Of a DNA stretch of 60,923 nucleotides, positions 25,001-32,684 are shown in pieces. Within the stretch, counting starts at the first letter, position 1. Every line of letters begins with the position of its first letter. A program made the translations under genes and the position numbers. Source of the DNA: an uncultured Bacteroidales bacterium (GTDB taxonomy: Bacteria; Bacteroidota; Bacteroidia; Bacteroidales; Bacteroidaceae); contig CADBWR010000011.1 of the NCBI GenBank assembly GCA_902798425.1, positions 1-60,923 of the forward strand, read 5' to 3'. The notes beneath the pieces were generated by a model that saw only the letters and a program-made list of their open reading frames with translations, was not told the DNA's origin and searched no databases.

Positions 25001-26579
25001 CATTGGAAGCCAGATAGTAGACGTTTTTCATCATCAGCGGCCAGTTAGACTGCTGCGGATTGTTGGACGTATTCTTCAGTGCCTTGACATAGAGCGCCTC
25101 CTGGGCAGCGGTATGGTCGGCGGCAAACTCGCCGACACGGAAGGTCTGACCATTATAGGTGTACTCGTAGGCCACCGCCAACACCTGGTCGGTCTGCAGC
25201 GTGGTCTTCAGTGAGATGTAGCCCAAGGCGCTGTTCAGCGTATATTCCGATGCGCTGAGCAGACGGGCGGCAGCCAGTTTCTCGAAGTCTTCGCCACCAT
25301 CCATGATAGTACCCAGCACAGATGATGCCTGGTCAATGTCACGGGCGGCAGCATAGGTAGTGGTCAGCGCCGCATACTCACCATTGGCATTGTTAGAAGG
25401 GACGGCAGACTGTGTGCCACCCCCACCCCACAGGGATGCTGTGCTCTCGGCCAAGTCGGCAAAGGCTACGATGTTACGGGAATTGCTCGTCGTACCAGAC
25501 TTGTTGGTTACCCACACCTCCACACGGGTAATATTGATACCGGTGGTCAGCGTAGGCAACTGCTGCATGGCAGCATCGTAGCGTTCGCGGAAATATTTGG
25601 CGAGGAAGAAGTGGCGGTTCTCTTCGTAGTTGGCGACATTCAGTTCGAAGGGGGTGAGCTGTGTGCCACCCTTCGACGAGACACTCTTGGTGGTAGAATT
25701 CTTCTGCGACAGAACGGTCTGCAGTTTCAACTTACCGAACTGCATATCGGTGCGCACACCAAAGAGGCTGCTGGCACCCTTAATAAGGGAGTTGTTGGAG
25801 GGGAAGGTGACATTACCAGCCTCAACAAGTTTGATGATTTCGTCTTCCTTACCCTCGTAACGCAACTTCAGGTTCTTGGTATCGAAGTCGAAGGTAGCAT
25901 CGGTGTTGTAGTTGAGCGACATATTCACCTTGTCGCCCACCTTACCCGTCACATTGATATTGATTTTCTCGTCAAAGTCGACAGCCTTGGTCTTACGGTT
26001 GCGCTCAGGCAGCGACGGATTGTCGACATTCTTGAAGTTGGCACCGAGTTTAATTTCGGCAGTACCCTGCGTCTTGATACGCACACCACCAGGACCGAAG
26101 ATTTTCTCTGCCGGACCGAGGTCGAAGTGCATATCGGCAAAGTCGAACTTCTCCTTGCCCTTGTTGGCTACGTTCTCGGCATCCTTCTGACGGAAGAAGC
26201 GCTCGCGCTCCTTCCGCTCGCTCCACTGGCGATACTCCTCGGGAGTCATCAGCACGGGGGTGTTCAGATAGGAGTCGCCCATCTTCGAACCCAGCACATA
26301 GACGTTCAGCGAGTCGTTATACTCCACCTGCCGCTTGATATTCTCAGGGAAGTGCAGGTCGAGGGCACTGGAGTCGAGGTCGGCGACAACAACAGGTGCC
26401 GTCTTCTGTACTTTCCAACGAGCCTTCTCCAGCGTGTCCGCTGGAAGTGAAGAATGAAGAATGAAGAATGAAGAATTCGCTGCCGCCATCAATGATGGTA
26501 GCAAAAGTGGAATAGCAACAAGCAGTCCTACAACTGCCCTGCATATCCACCTCGCGGTAGCAAATTCTTCATTCTTCAT
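19083..26579 (-). CDS. sprA: SprA, outer-membrane translocon of the type IX secretion system
   Basis: The product has 2,498 residues, the usual SprA length. SprA is the giant 36-strand beta-barrel through which type IX cargo leaves the cell; it is also needed for gliding in related bacteria. The sequence shows the SprA-type N-terminus (SALDLHFPENIKRQVEYND, then GGVRIKTQGTAEIKLG), many alternating beta strands, and an aromatic-ended C-terminus (DFGISMKFSLTR). ATG 26579 gives a signal sequence. Its two ends (MKNEEFATA and NSSFFILHSSL) are encoded by the arms of an inverted repeat (26443-26595), which is odd. A second in-frame repeat adds residues at about 1,995-2,022. It follows ruvA by 10 nt and is probably co-transcribed. 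Confidence 0.95.
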   Translation of the reverse strand: MKNEEFATARWICRAVVGLLVAIPLLLPSLMAAANSSFFILHSSLPADTLEKARWKVQKTAPVVVADLDSSALDLHFPENIKRQVEYNDSLNVYVLGSKMGDSYLNTPVLMTPEEYRQWSERKERERFFRQKDAENVANKGKEKFDFADMHFDLGPAEKIFGPGGVRIKTQGTAEIKLGANFKNVDNPSLPERNRKTKAVDFDEKININVTGKVGDKVNMSLNYNTDATFDFDTKNLKLRYEGKEDEIIKLVEAGNVTFPSNNSLIKGASSLFGVRTDMQFGKLKLQTVLSQKNSTTKSVSSKGGTQLTPFELNVANYEENRHFFLAKYFRERYDAAMQQLPTLTTGINITRVEVWVTNKSGTTSNSRNIVAFADLAESTASLWGGGGTQSAVPSNNANGEYAALTTTYAAARDIDQASSVLGTIMDGGEDFEKLAAARLLSASEYTLNSALGYISLKTTLQTDQVLAVAYEYTYNGQTFRVGEFAADHTAAQEALYVKALKNTSNNPQQSNWPLMMKNVYYLASNVEKQKFRLDIKYQSDTTGVYISYIPEQQSKDITLLRGLGCDRLDNNLKAHPNGYFDYVEGYTVSNGRVFFPSVEPFGTTLENFLVRRGIDRQTAAKYAFHELYDTTQTAARQMTDKNKFQLVGQFKGSSANVISLGASYVPQGSVVVTAGGVRLTEGSDYTVDYSAGEVTILNQSIIDAGTSVNVSLESNNDYGMQRKRMFGFNWEYDFSKDFQIGGTLQHLSEQALTSKVTMGSEPLKNTLWGLHVNWKTESQWLTNMLDKLPLLHCTQPSQITFTGEFAHLIAGTASGTQDNASYIDDFENAKNGIPLLEPSSWVISSVPSMFPESKDKSTVASGYNRALLSWYTIDPLFTYRSSSLTPSHIKSDIDQLSNHYVRAVYVNELYPNRDQSTYSGATNTLPILNLAYYPQERGPYNLSTDVTPKGLLNNPLTRWGGMMRKLDTNDFEQANVEYIEFWLMDPFIYTNNMDDGGSYGGDLYINLGEVSEDILRDGKKFYESGMPVGGTGSFTETQWGKIPVQATQTYAFATTSGSRALQDVGLNGLNDDEERTFSAYADFLQQVNVEDSVRRVWTADPANDDYHYFRGSDLDARQASILERYKRINMPQGNSPDNDQQTEGYDTSYKTYPDVEDINQDYTLNEYERYYQYHVSIRPEDMQLGQNFITDIREASVSLRNGSRESVKWYQFRIPLSQYSSREGSISDFTSMRFMRMFLTQFQKPIVLRFGSLDLVRGEWRVYKQPLSTGSESGTLEVSAVNIEENNNKQPVNYVLPPGITRVTDPSQPQLTEANEQALNMVVKNLSAGESKAVYRNTVLDLRQYQHMQMFVHANHLVNDATDLRDNQLAVFIRMGSDYKNNYYEYVIPLKLTPDRSDYNKYNVDDCRTVWPLENMLNIDLSIFTRLKKARNKARAVGTASYTTLFSDYDPDQPNNRVSVMGNPSLGEIKTMMIGVRNLSGSIKSGEVWINELRLQDVVNKGGWAASGALNMQLSDFGTVNLTGKVITEGFGGLEDGVAARTTDNFKTYSLTTTLELGKLFPDKMKVTAPLYYSVTKEITKPKYNPLDTDMNLDDALDAAVDSHERDSIENIAVTKSTTTNFSLSNVRFGIKTKRHPMPYDPANFSFSYSHSHRHTSGSTTVYENDDQWRGSLNYSYTPVYKPWEPFKKSKSKSKWMALPKAFGLNWLPQNISFNSELSRSYYELQERDMDDLGGSSLPVTFSSQFLWNRDFSLRWDLTKNLHMNFQSGTQAEIEEPYSDKPINKDLYPDRYAAWKDSVWTSIKHFGRPLDYRQTFTASYQVPLNKLPIFDWLNADANYTATYNWERGREKEDGTSLGNTISNNRQITINSTLNMETLYNHFPFLKKANERFKKAIPKPEQKKKKSSASELNGKEGKTTNKNVPGSSAAGNKEAAKLPKNKNAFEKEVKLLPDTTITISHNKKSKRLIVTAKTKDGRSYPIKYKVVDQNKIKVWSPKLGDNRGLNKRDTTHTSDPQPPNLGGIDIKLTVLAKPSQENEKWYKATQSAARFLMMVRSIGISYRNQYSMSLSGFMPEVGDAFGQRTGGVMAPGLGFAFGLTGDSFLDKAADNGWLLMADSIATPATTNTTSDLQLRATLEPLRDLKIDLNASRTESRSRLIQYMYKGMPTTQSGTFNMTTISISSSLEPMGDANNGYPSAAFDRFCDALPRFQQKASAHYGTEVDKYSAVVMIPAFLDSYTGSGGGSLDLIPALTKLLPNWTIRYSGLSKLKWFNEHFKSVNINHSYKSVFALGSYTSSSETASLLGWNVPTVSINESFSPLIGADVTFLNNLTLKAEYRRTRVLNLSMTSVQINESRSNDIVIGLGYKISDFRLFGAGATRKIKKAQGGGSKKTNDKSASSSSAAGKKSGVNHDLNMRLDISLRDQAAITRDIATRSSSASSGNSALKVSFMADYTLSRLLTLSAYYERQTNKPLLSSSSYPTTTHDFGISMKFSLTR
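20512..20594. repeat. Inverted pair of C-rich palindromes inside sprA
   Basis: CCCCCTAAGTTAGGGGG (20512-20528) and TCCCCTAACTTAGGGGA (20578-20594) are each palindromic. They face each other with AGACCCC/GGGGTCT flanks between. They are translated in frame as SPKLGDNRGL and SDPQPPNLGG of SprA, so the insertion preserved the frame. Confidence 0.75.
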
Positions 26580-26595
26580 TCTTTATTCTTCATTT
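26443..26595. repeat. Long imperfect inverted repeat covering the sprA start and signal peptide
   Basis: Arms of about 43 bp, built of GAAGAATGAAGAATT-type repeats and extending into CGCTGCCGCC / TTTGCTACCGCG, lie at about 26443-26488 and 26552-26595 with roughly seven mismatches and a 63-bp loop. The sprA ATG and the overlap with the ruvA stop lie in one arm, and the end of the signal peptide in the other. Confidence 0.75.
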
Positions 26596-27216
26596 TATCT
26601 GTTTCAACGCCAGTTTGACCACCTGTTCGACGGGCAGGTCGGGCTGCTCGGTGAGGATAGCCACCACGACTTTCTGCGTAGGAGCAGGGGCAAAGCCCAG
26701 CATGGTGAGTGCTGCCACAGCCTCGTCGCGTACGGCATTGTTGACAGGTGCTGAGACGCTGCCACCAGCAGGAATCTCGTCTGCAATGCCCAGCGCCACA
26801 ATCTTGTCGCGCAGGTCGACAATGATGCGCTGTGCTGTCATCTTACCAATGCCCTTGATACCCTTGATGAGGCGCTCGTCACCACGGGAGATGGCGTTGC
26901 ACAACTCGGCAACACTCATCGACGACAGCATCATGCGGGCGGTGTTGGCACCCACGCCACTGACGGTGATGAGCAACTCGAACATCTCGCGTTCCTTCTT
27001 TGACACGAAGCCATACAGCACGTGGGCATCCTCGCGGATAGCCTCGTAGACGTAGAGCTTAGCGATGGGCTGGTGGCCATTAGCAGCAGGCTTAAGGCCC
27101 TGCAACGCGCTGTACGTCGTCAGCGAGATATTGAGTCCGTAACCTACTCCTGCGGCCTCAACCGTAGCCATTGCGGGTGTTAGCTCGGCGAGCTCACCCT
27201 TGATGTATTCTATCAT
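26590..27216 (-). CDS. ruvA: Holliday junction branch migration protein RuvA
   Basis: The product has 208 residues, normal for RuvA. The N-terminal OB-fold starts [31 protein letters not shown]. The middle contains the two helix-hairpin-helix motifs, [17 protein letters not shown] and [20 protein letters not shown]. The C-terminal domain III ([20 protein letters not shown]) contacts RuvB. The tetramer binds four-way DNA junctions. The gene sits 10 nt ahead of sprA, an arrangement I would regard as one transcript. Its last codons fall in the arm of the inverted repeat that also covers the sprA start. Confidence 0.97.
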   Translation of the reverse strand: MIEYIKGELAELTPAMATVEAAGVGYGLNISLTTYSALQGLKPAANGHQPIAKLYVYEAIREDAHVLYGFVSKKEREMFELLITVSGVGANTARMMLSSMSVAELCNAISRGDERLIKGIKGIGKMTAQRIIVDLRDKIVALGIADEIPAGGSVSAPVNNAVRDEAVAALTMLGFAPAPTQKVVVAILTEQPDLPVEQVVKLALKQIK

Positions 27217-27325
27217 AATCCTTAAAAATTGTATATATACGATTTCTTAAACGGCCTTTTCACCTTTTTTATTGTATGAGCACAAAAAAAACACCTTATT
27301 ATGCCTCTGTTTCCAGTTTTTTTCC

Positions 27326-27333
27326 TATATTTG
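27326..27333 (+). promoter_or_regulatory. -7 box upstream of the endonuclease I gene
   Basis: TATATTTG followed by CAGC, 33 nt ahead of ATG 27366. No clear TTG at the right distance upstream. Confidence 0.5.
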
Positions 27334-27365
27334 CAGCAATAATTACTAACTTAACGACATACGCT

Positions 27366-28973
27366 ATGAAAAAAACGTATCTATTGGTACTGCTTTGCTC
27401 CCTCTTGACTGCACAGACTGCGTGGGCACAACCTGCAGGCACAGGAACATACTATCAGAAAGCCAACGGCAAGAAAGGCCGCGAGCTGAAGACAGCGTTG
27501 TTTAACATCATCAAGAATCCCAGTGTGGTGGATTACGACTCGTTATGGTATGCCTATAACATCTCCGACAGAAGAGTGCTGGACAACGAGGAGTTCATCT
27601 GGGACATGTACTCGACTATTTCACGCTATCCGCTATACACCTATCCGCACGGAACGGGTGCAGGTAATACGGAAGGGGTAAAGGGTATTCAGCGTGAGCA
27701 CTCGCTGGTGAAGAAATGGTTTAACCCGACGGATGCTCCTGCCAGCGGTACTAAAACGTATGCTGACGTACGTCCTATGTACTCTGACTTGGTGCATGTC
27801 ATTCCCACCGACGCGGTGTGCAACAACAACCGTAACGACCTGTGTTATGGAGAGATAGGAGACCCTAACAATGTAGACTGGCAGTCGGCAGAGGGGTTCA
27901 GCAAGAAGAGCAAGCAGGGCGGATGCAGTACCCCAGGATGGGCTGAACAGACTGAGAATGCTGCCAAGAAACGAGTCTACGAGCCCAACGACGAATACAA
28001 GGGGGACCTGGCGCGTATATACTTCTATATGGTGATGTGCTATGAGCCTGGCTACCTGACATGGACACCGGTGCGCGACGAGAGCTACAAAAAGACTGGC
28101 GAGGCGGTAACGCTCGACGGCAAGCACTGTGGCACGTGGACCTCGGACATGTTCAACGTGGAAGAGACGGAAGAGGGAAATGATGCCTACCAGCCCTTTG
28201 CTCCCTGGGCTTTCGACATGCTCATCAGGTGGTCGAAGGAAGACCCCGTCAGTCAGAAGGAGAAGGACAGAAACGAGACTATTTGGCAGCTGCAAGGCAA
28301 CCGCAACCCCTTTGTCGACTACCCTGGACTGGAGGACTACATCTGGGGAGACAAGAAGGAGGTGGCTTTCGACTATGGTGGCGAGGTGGCAGACTGCGGC
28401 ATGTCGGACAACTGCGACATAGCACTCAACAGGCAACTCTTTGGCGTAGACTGGAGTGCGACAGACAACATGTGTGATTACTGGACGCGCACCCCTCTGA
28501 CCATCGAGAAGAGTGGCATCACCTTTACCTATAGCTACGGCATGGAAGGCAAGATTCTATATGCTGACGACAACGAGCTGCGTCTTTACAACTACAACAC
28601 GCTGACGCTGACAGCGCACAACAACGAGATTACGAAAGTAGAATTTACCATCCCTGGCAGTAACCACGACAACAAAACACTCGTAGCCACTGTGGGCGAG
28701 GTGAACGACAACGTCTGGACGGGCAATGCCGAAGAGGTGACTTTCGCCTCCAACTATGTGAGCTCGACGAAAGCGGGCGGTGTATCGAAATATTACTATC
28801 TGGAACTCTCGAACGTCAAGGTGACTGTTGCCAATCAGACGGGCATCGAACAGGTGGAGAACGAGCGCTGCAACGACGACCGCATCTTCAATTTAGCAGG
28901 TGTGCAGATGGACGGAAAGCGGTTGCCTGCAGGCATTTATGTCAAGAATGGACGTAAGATTGTAGTCAAATAA
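27366..28973 (+). CDS. Secreted endonuclease I family protein with type IX-like C-terminal tail
   Basis: The product is 535 residues from ATG 27366, with a signal peptide ending TAWAQ. The catalytic region (about 70-330) is the endonuclease I/EndA fold: QREHSLVKKWFN, then DLVHVIPTDAVCNNNRND, where His and Asn residues bind the metal and the phosphate. These enzymes cut DNA non-specifically outside the cytoplasm, for nutrient or biofilm DNA. The last 30 residues (FNLAGVQMDGKRLPAGIYVKNGRKIVVK) resemble the type A type IX sorting tail seen in Prevotella, consistent with SprA encoded next door. That sorting is an inference. Confidence 0.8.
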   Translation: MKKTYLLVLLCSLLTAQTAWAQPAGTGTYYQKANGKKGRELKTALFNIIKNPSVVDYDSLWYAYNISDRRVLDNEEFIWDMYSTISRYPLYTYPHGTGAGNTEGVKGIQREHSLVKKWFNPTDAPASGTKTYADVRPMYSDLVHVIPTDAVCNNNRNDLCYGEIGDPNNVDWQSAEGFSKKSKQGGCSTPGWAEQTENAAKKRVYEPNDEYKGDLARIYFYMVMCYEPGYLTWTPVRDESYKKTGEAVTLDGKHCGTWTSDMFNVEETEEGNDAYQPFAPWAFDMLIRWSKEDPVSQKEKDRNETIWQLQGNRNPFVDYPGLEDYIWGDKKEVAFDYGGEVADCGMSDNCDIALNRQLFGVDWSATDNMCDYWTRTPLTIEKSGITFTYSYGMEGKILYADDNELRLYNYNTLTLTAHNNEITKVEFTIPGSNHDNKTLVATVGEVNDNVWTGNAEEVTFASNYVSSTKAGGVSKYYYLELSNVKVTVANQTGIEQVENERCNDDRIFNLAGVQMDGKRLPAGIYVKNGRKIVVK

Positions 28974-29091
28974 AAGACATAATTTGCAAACAAAATCATA
29001 AAAAAGCTAACAAATTGTTACGTATTTCAAAGAAAAAGTGTACTTTTGCACCGGAAATCGAAAAGTAAACCAACAAAAGACGAAAAAAGAT

Positions 29092-29991
29092 ATGGAAAAG
29101 ATCAGAGCAGCCGTAGTAGGCTACGGCAACATCGGAAAGTACACTATCCAGGCCCTTGAGGCCGCCCCCGACTTTGAGATCGCTGGTGTAGTGCGCAGAA
29201 ACGGAGCAGCAGACAAGCCCATAGAGCTGACTCCTTATGAGGTTGTAAAGGATATCAAGGAGTTGAAGGATGTCGATGTAGCCATTTTGGCTACCCCCAC
29301 CCGCTCGTGCGAGGACTATGCCAAGCAGATTGTTCCGCTGGGCATCAATACGGTAGACTCATTCGACATTCACACCCAGATTCGCGGTTATCGCGAGCGC
29401 CAGATGGAGCTGAACAAGCAGACAGGAACAGTCAGCGTCATTGCGGCTGGTTGGGACCCAGGTTCTGACTCTATCGTTCGCACCCTGATGCAGGGACTTG
29501 CTCCTAAGGGTCTGAGCTACACCAACTTCGGTCCCGGCATGTCGATGGGCCACTCAGTATGTGCCCGTTCTAAGGCTGGCGTCAAGAATGCACTGTCAAT
29601 GACTATCCCCTTGGGTGAAGGCATCCACCGCCGCATGGTATATGTAGAGCTGGAAGACGGCTACACACTGGAACAGGTAGCTAAAGACATCAAGGCCGAC
29701 CCCTACTTTGCCAGCGACGAGACACACGTATTCCAGGTGGAGAGCGTTGATGACGTTCGCGACATGGGTCACGGTGTACACATGGTGCGCAAGGGCGTCA
29801 GCGGACAGACCCAGAACCAGCGCTTCGAGTTTAACATGCAGATTAACAACCCTGCACTGACTGCACAGGTACTGGTCAACGTAGCGCGTGCCTCGAAGCG
29901 TCTGCAGCCAGGCTGCTATACGATGATTGAGATTCCCGTCATCGACATGCTGCCAGGCGACCGCGCCGATCTCATTGAACACTTGGTATAA
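29092..29991 (+). CDS. ddh: meso-Diaminopimelate D-dehydrogenase
   Basis: The product is 299 residues from ATG 29092. The N-terminal Rossmann motif AVVGYGNIGKYTIQAL binds NADP. Family-specific segments follow: TVSVIAAGWDPGSDSIVRTLMQG, FGPGMSMGHSVCARSKAGVKNALSMTIPLG, and HRRMVYVEL. The enzyme converts tetrahydrodipicolinate with ammonia and NADPH to meso-diaminopimelate in one step, feeding lysine and peptidoglycan synthesis. A -7 box TACTTTTG at 29041-29048 and a strong terminator after the gene indicate a monocistronic unit. Confidence 0.93.
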   Translation: MEKIRAAVVGYGNIGKYTIQALEAAPDFEIAGVVRRNGAADKPIELTPYEVVKDIKELKDVDVAILATPTRSCEDYAKQIVPLGINTVDSFDIHTQIRGYRERQMELNKQTGTVSVIAAGWDPGSDSIVRTLMQGLAPKGLSYTNFGPGMSMGHSVCARSKAGVKNALSMTIPLGEGIHRRMVYVELEDGYTLEQVAKDIKADPYFASDETHVFQVESVDDVRDMGHGVHMVRKGVSGQTQNQRFEFNMQINNPALTAQVLVNVARASKRLQPGCYTMIEIPVIDMLPGDRADLIEHLV

Positions 29992-30013
29992 CCTATCTGT
30001 TTCCTATAAATGC

Positions 30014-30053
30014 CAGGTGGCTGTAGTGCGTTCTACAGCCACCTGTTTTTTTT
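30014..30053 (+). terminator. Rho-independent terminator after ddh
   Basis: A perfect 13-bp stem (CAGGTGGCTGTAG and its complement at 30033-30045) with a 6-nt loop, followed by eight Ts. Confidence 0.93.
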
Positions 30054-30103
30054 GTAAACGGTACTATCGTTCGACAAAAAAAACAAAAACTTTTTAATTT
30101 GTT

Positions 30104-30133
30104 TTGTTTTGTTCTCACTTATTCGTACCTTTG
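30104..30133 (+). promoter_or_regulatory. Promoter of the parAB operon
   Basis: TTG (30104-30106), exactly 19 nt, TACCTTTG (30126-30133), with ATG of parA 20 nt further on. Confidence 0.8.
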
Positions 30134-30153
30134 CACCCTATATTCTATAGATT

Positions 30154-30918
30154 ATGGGAAAGATTATCGCATTAGCAAACCAAAAAGGCGGTGTGGGAAA
30201 GACCACAACCACCATTAACCTTGCGGCATCACTGGCCACCTTAGAGAAGACTGTGCTCGTAGTAGATGCCGACCCACAGGCTAACGCCTCAAGCGGTCTG
30301 GGCGTCAATATTCAGGAAGTAGACTGCTCCCTTTACGAATGCCTTATCGACAAGGCCGACGTCCGCGATGCCATATACACCACCGACATTGACGGTCTGG
30401 ACATCATCCCCAGCCACATTGACCTAGTAGGTGCCGAGATTGAGATGCTAAACGTCAACAACCGTGAACGCTTCATCAGCAACCTGCTAGAGCCTATCCG
30501 TAACGAATATGACTATATTCTCATAGACTGTTCGCCCTCACTGGGACTCATTACCGTCAACTCGCTGACAGCAGCCAACTCGGTCATTATTCCCGTGCAG
30601 TGTGAATACTTCGCTCTGGAGGGTATCTCGAAACTGCTCAATACCATCAAGATTATCAAGACCAAGTTGAACCCCAAACTGGAGATTGAGGGTTTCCTGC
30701 TGACGATGTACGACTCTCGTCTGCGTCTGGCCAACCAAATCTACGACGAGGTGAAGCGCCACTTCCAAGAGTTGGTTTTCAAGACCGTCATTCAGCGTAA
30801 CGTCAAGCTCTCAGAGTGTCCCTCTCACGGACTGCCCGTTATTCTCTACGACGCAGACTCTACAGGTAGCAAGAACCACTTGGCATTAGCAAAAGAGATT
30901 ATTAACAAGAACGCTTGA
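30154..30918 (+). CDS. parA: Chromosome partitioning ATPase ParA (Soj)
   Basis: The product has 254 residues. The deviant Walker A motif KGGVGKTTTTINLA is at residues 11-24, DPQANASSG follows the A' motif, and YDYILIDCSPSLG is the Walker B region. ParA forms ATP dimers on the nucleoid and moves ParB-parS complexes to segregate chromosome origins. parB follows after 57 nt, and the pair leads a group of cell-envelope genes. The lack of an N-terminal DNA-binding extension marks it as the chromosomal (Soj) type rather than a P1-like plasmid protein. Confidence 0.95.
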   Translation: MGKIIALANQKGGVGKTTTTINLAASLATLEKTVLVVDADPQANASSGLGVNIQEVDCSLYECLIDKADVRDAIYTTDIDGLDIIPSHIDLVGAEIEMLNVNNRERFISNLLEPIRNEYDYILIDCSPSLGLITVNSLTAANSVIIPVQCEYFALEGISKLLNTIKIIKTKLNPKLEIEGFLLTMYDSRLRLANQIYDEVKRHFQELVFKTVIQRNVKLSECPSHGLPVILYDADSTGSKNHLALAKEIINKNA

Positions 30919-30975
30919 TTGGGGAGTTGTTTTCTTTACCCCCCTAACTTCTTTAATTCCAAATAATTAACACGA

Positions 30976-31899
30976 ATGGCCGTAAAAAAGAAATTTGCAA
31001 GTAACGTGCTGGGACGCGGACTGGACGACATCGGTACCGGCCGCGGACTGGACGCCTTGATAGACACCAGTGAGGTGCATACGGAAGGAAGCTCCAACCT
31101 CAACGAAATAGAGATATCACAGATTGCCCCCAACCCCAACCAGCCCCGTCGCGAATTTGACCAAGACGCACTGCAGGAGTTGGCTACCAGCATCCGTGAG
31201 TTGGGCATCATACAGCCTATCACGCTGCGCAAGATGAGCGGTGACACCTACCAAATCATCGCTGGTGAGCGCCGTTGGCGCGCTTCACAGTTGGCAGGAC
31301 TCACGAAGATTCCCGCCTACATCGTAACCGTAGAAGACCAGAACGCCATGGAGATGGCACTGGTAGAGAATATTCAGCGTGAGGACCTGAACGCCATAGA
31401 GATAGCATTGGCCTATCAGCACCTGGCCGACGAGACAGGAATGACACAGGCTAAGATTTCTGAGCGTGTAGGTAAGAGTCGTGCTGCCGTCACCAACTAT
31501 ATGCGTCTGCTGAAGTTGCCCGCACAGGTGCAGATAGCACTGAAGAACCACGAGATAGAGATGGGACACGCCCGTGCACTGCTGGCCATCGACAGTCCGT
31601 CGCAGCAGATCAAGCTCTTCAAGGAGGTACAGGCCCACCAGTACTCTGTCCGTCAGGTAGAAGAGATGGTGCAGACGCTGAAGAGCGGTGACGACATCAA
31701 GACTGCCAAGGGCAAGATACAGTCGCACACCCAGCTCCCGGAAGAGTTCAACGTGCTTCGCGACCGTCTGTCACAGTTCTTTCAGTCGAAGGTACAGATG
31801 ACTTGCTCGCCGAAGGGCAAGGGAAAGATAACCATCCAGTTTGACAATGAAGAGCAACTGGAGCATATCATGAATGCACTGGACGGAGCCAATGGGTAG
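30976..31899 (+). CDS. parB: Chromosome partitioning protein ParB (Spo0J)
   Basis: The product has 307 residues. The CTP-binding ParB/Srx domain carries QPRREFD, ELATSIRELGIIQPITLRK and GERRWRASQLAG, and the ENIQREDLNAIE motif. The helix-turn-helix for parS binding is TQAKISERVGKSRAAVTNYMRLL. The C-terminal dimerisation part follows a short linker. It loads on parS sites as a clamp and works with ParA. Its last codons overlap the start of the DUF5683 gene by 8 nt, so the two are translationally linked. I did not find a parS palindrome in the window. Confidence 0.95.
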   Translation: MAVKKKFASNVLGRGLDDIGTGRGLDALIDTSEVHTEGSSNLNEIEISQIAPNPNQPRREFDQDALQELATSIRELGIIQPITLRKMSGDTYQIIAGERRWRASQLAGLTKIPAYIVTVEDQNAMEMALVENIQREDLNAIEIALAYQHLADETGMTQAKISERVGKSRAAVTNYMRLLKLPAQVQIALKNHEIEMGHARALLAIDSPSQQIKLFKEVQAHQYSVRQVEEMVQTLKSGDDIKTAKGKIQSHTQLPEEFNVLRDRLSQFFQSKVQMTCSPKGKGKITIQFDNEEQLEHIMNALDGANG

Positions 31900-32638
31900 G
31901 CTATTCGTCATCATAACACTATTGTTGCTGGCTCTGACAGGCCACGCACAAGAAGAGGCAGAGCTGGTCAATGACACGCTCCGCACTCATGAGGTAGTAC
32001 TCAGCGCGGACAGTGCGTCACTTAATACGGACCAGGCGACGCTCAATATGGACAGCATAGCACGTAGTCCAGAGGAAATACCCATCAAGGTAGACACCAC
32101 CCAGAAGGTGAAGCTGCCGCGCGACTGGTCGACATGGAAGCCGAACCCGCAGCGAGCATTGTGGCTGGCATTGGTACTGCCTGGTGCCGGACAGATCTAT
32201 AACCGCAAATTCTGGAAGTTACCTATCTTCTATGGTGGTTTCTTAGGCTGTATCTACGCACTGTCATGGAACAACATGATGTATAAGGACTATTCACAGG
32301 CTTATCTTGACATCATGGATGACGACCCTACTACTGCCAGTTATAATAAGTTCCTGCACTTAGGCGTACAGATTACATCGGCCAACGAGGAACGCTACAA
32401 GGAGATATTCAAAGGACGTAAGGACAAATACCGCCGCTGGCGTGACATGAGCATCTTTGTGATGATTGGCATCTATGCGCTGTCTGTCATCGATGCCTAC
32501 GTTGATGCTGAGCTGTCGGAGTTTGACATCTCGAAAGACTTGAGTCTGGAGATACACCCCACAGTCATGCCGAACCGTGGTGGCGGTAACCCGATACAGG
32601 CACAGTCGGTTGGATTCAGCTGTTTCCTGAACTTTTAG
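31892..32638 (+). CDS. DUF5683 family membrane protein
   Basis: The product is 248 residues from ATG 31892 (MGRLFVIITLLLLALTGHAQ), a signal peptide. The domain at about residues 75-248 (PRDWSTWKPNPQRALWLALVLPGAGQIYNRKFWKLPIFYGGFLG) is the typical start of DUF5683, with short hydrophobic segments, followed by DMSIFVMIGIYALSVIDAYVDAEL. The molecular role is unknown. In Bacteroidales this gene commonly follows parB and precedes mltD, as here, suggesting a link to envelope growth. The start overlaps the parB stop. Confidence 0.8.
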   Translation: MGRLFVIITLLLLALTGHAQEEAELVNDTLRTHEVVLSADSASLNTDQATLNMDSIARSPEEIPIKVDTTQKVKLPRDWSTWKPNPQRALWLALVLPGAGQIYNRKFWKLPIFYGGFLGCIYALSWNNMMYKDYSQAYLDIMDDDPTTASYNKFLHLGVQITSANEERYKEIFKGRKDKYRRWRDMSIFVMIGIYALSVIDAYVDAELSEFDISKDLSLEIHPTVMPNRGGGNPIQAQSVGFSCFLNF

Positions 32639-32684
32639 CATAACCTGCATATAGCAAACTAAAAAACGAAATAAAAAACGATTG

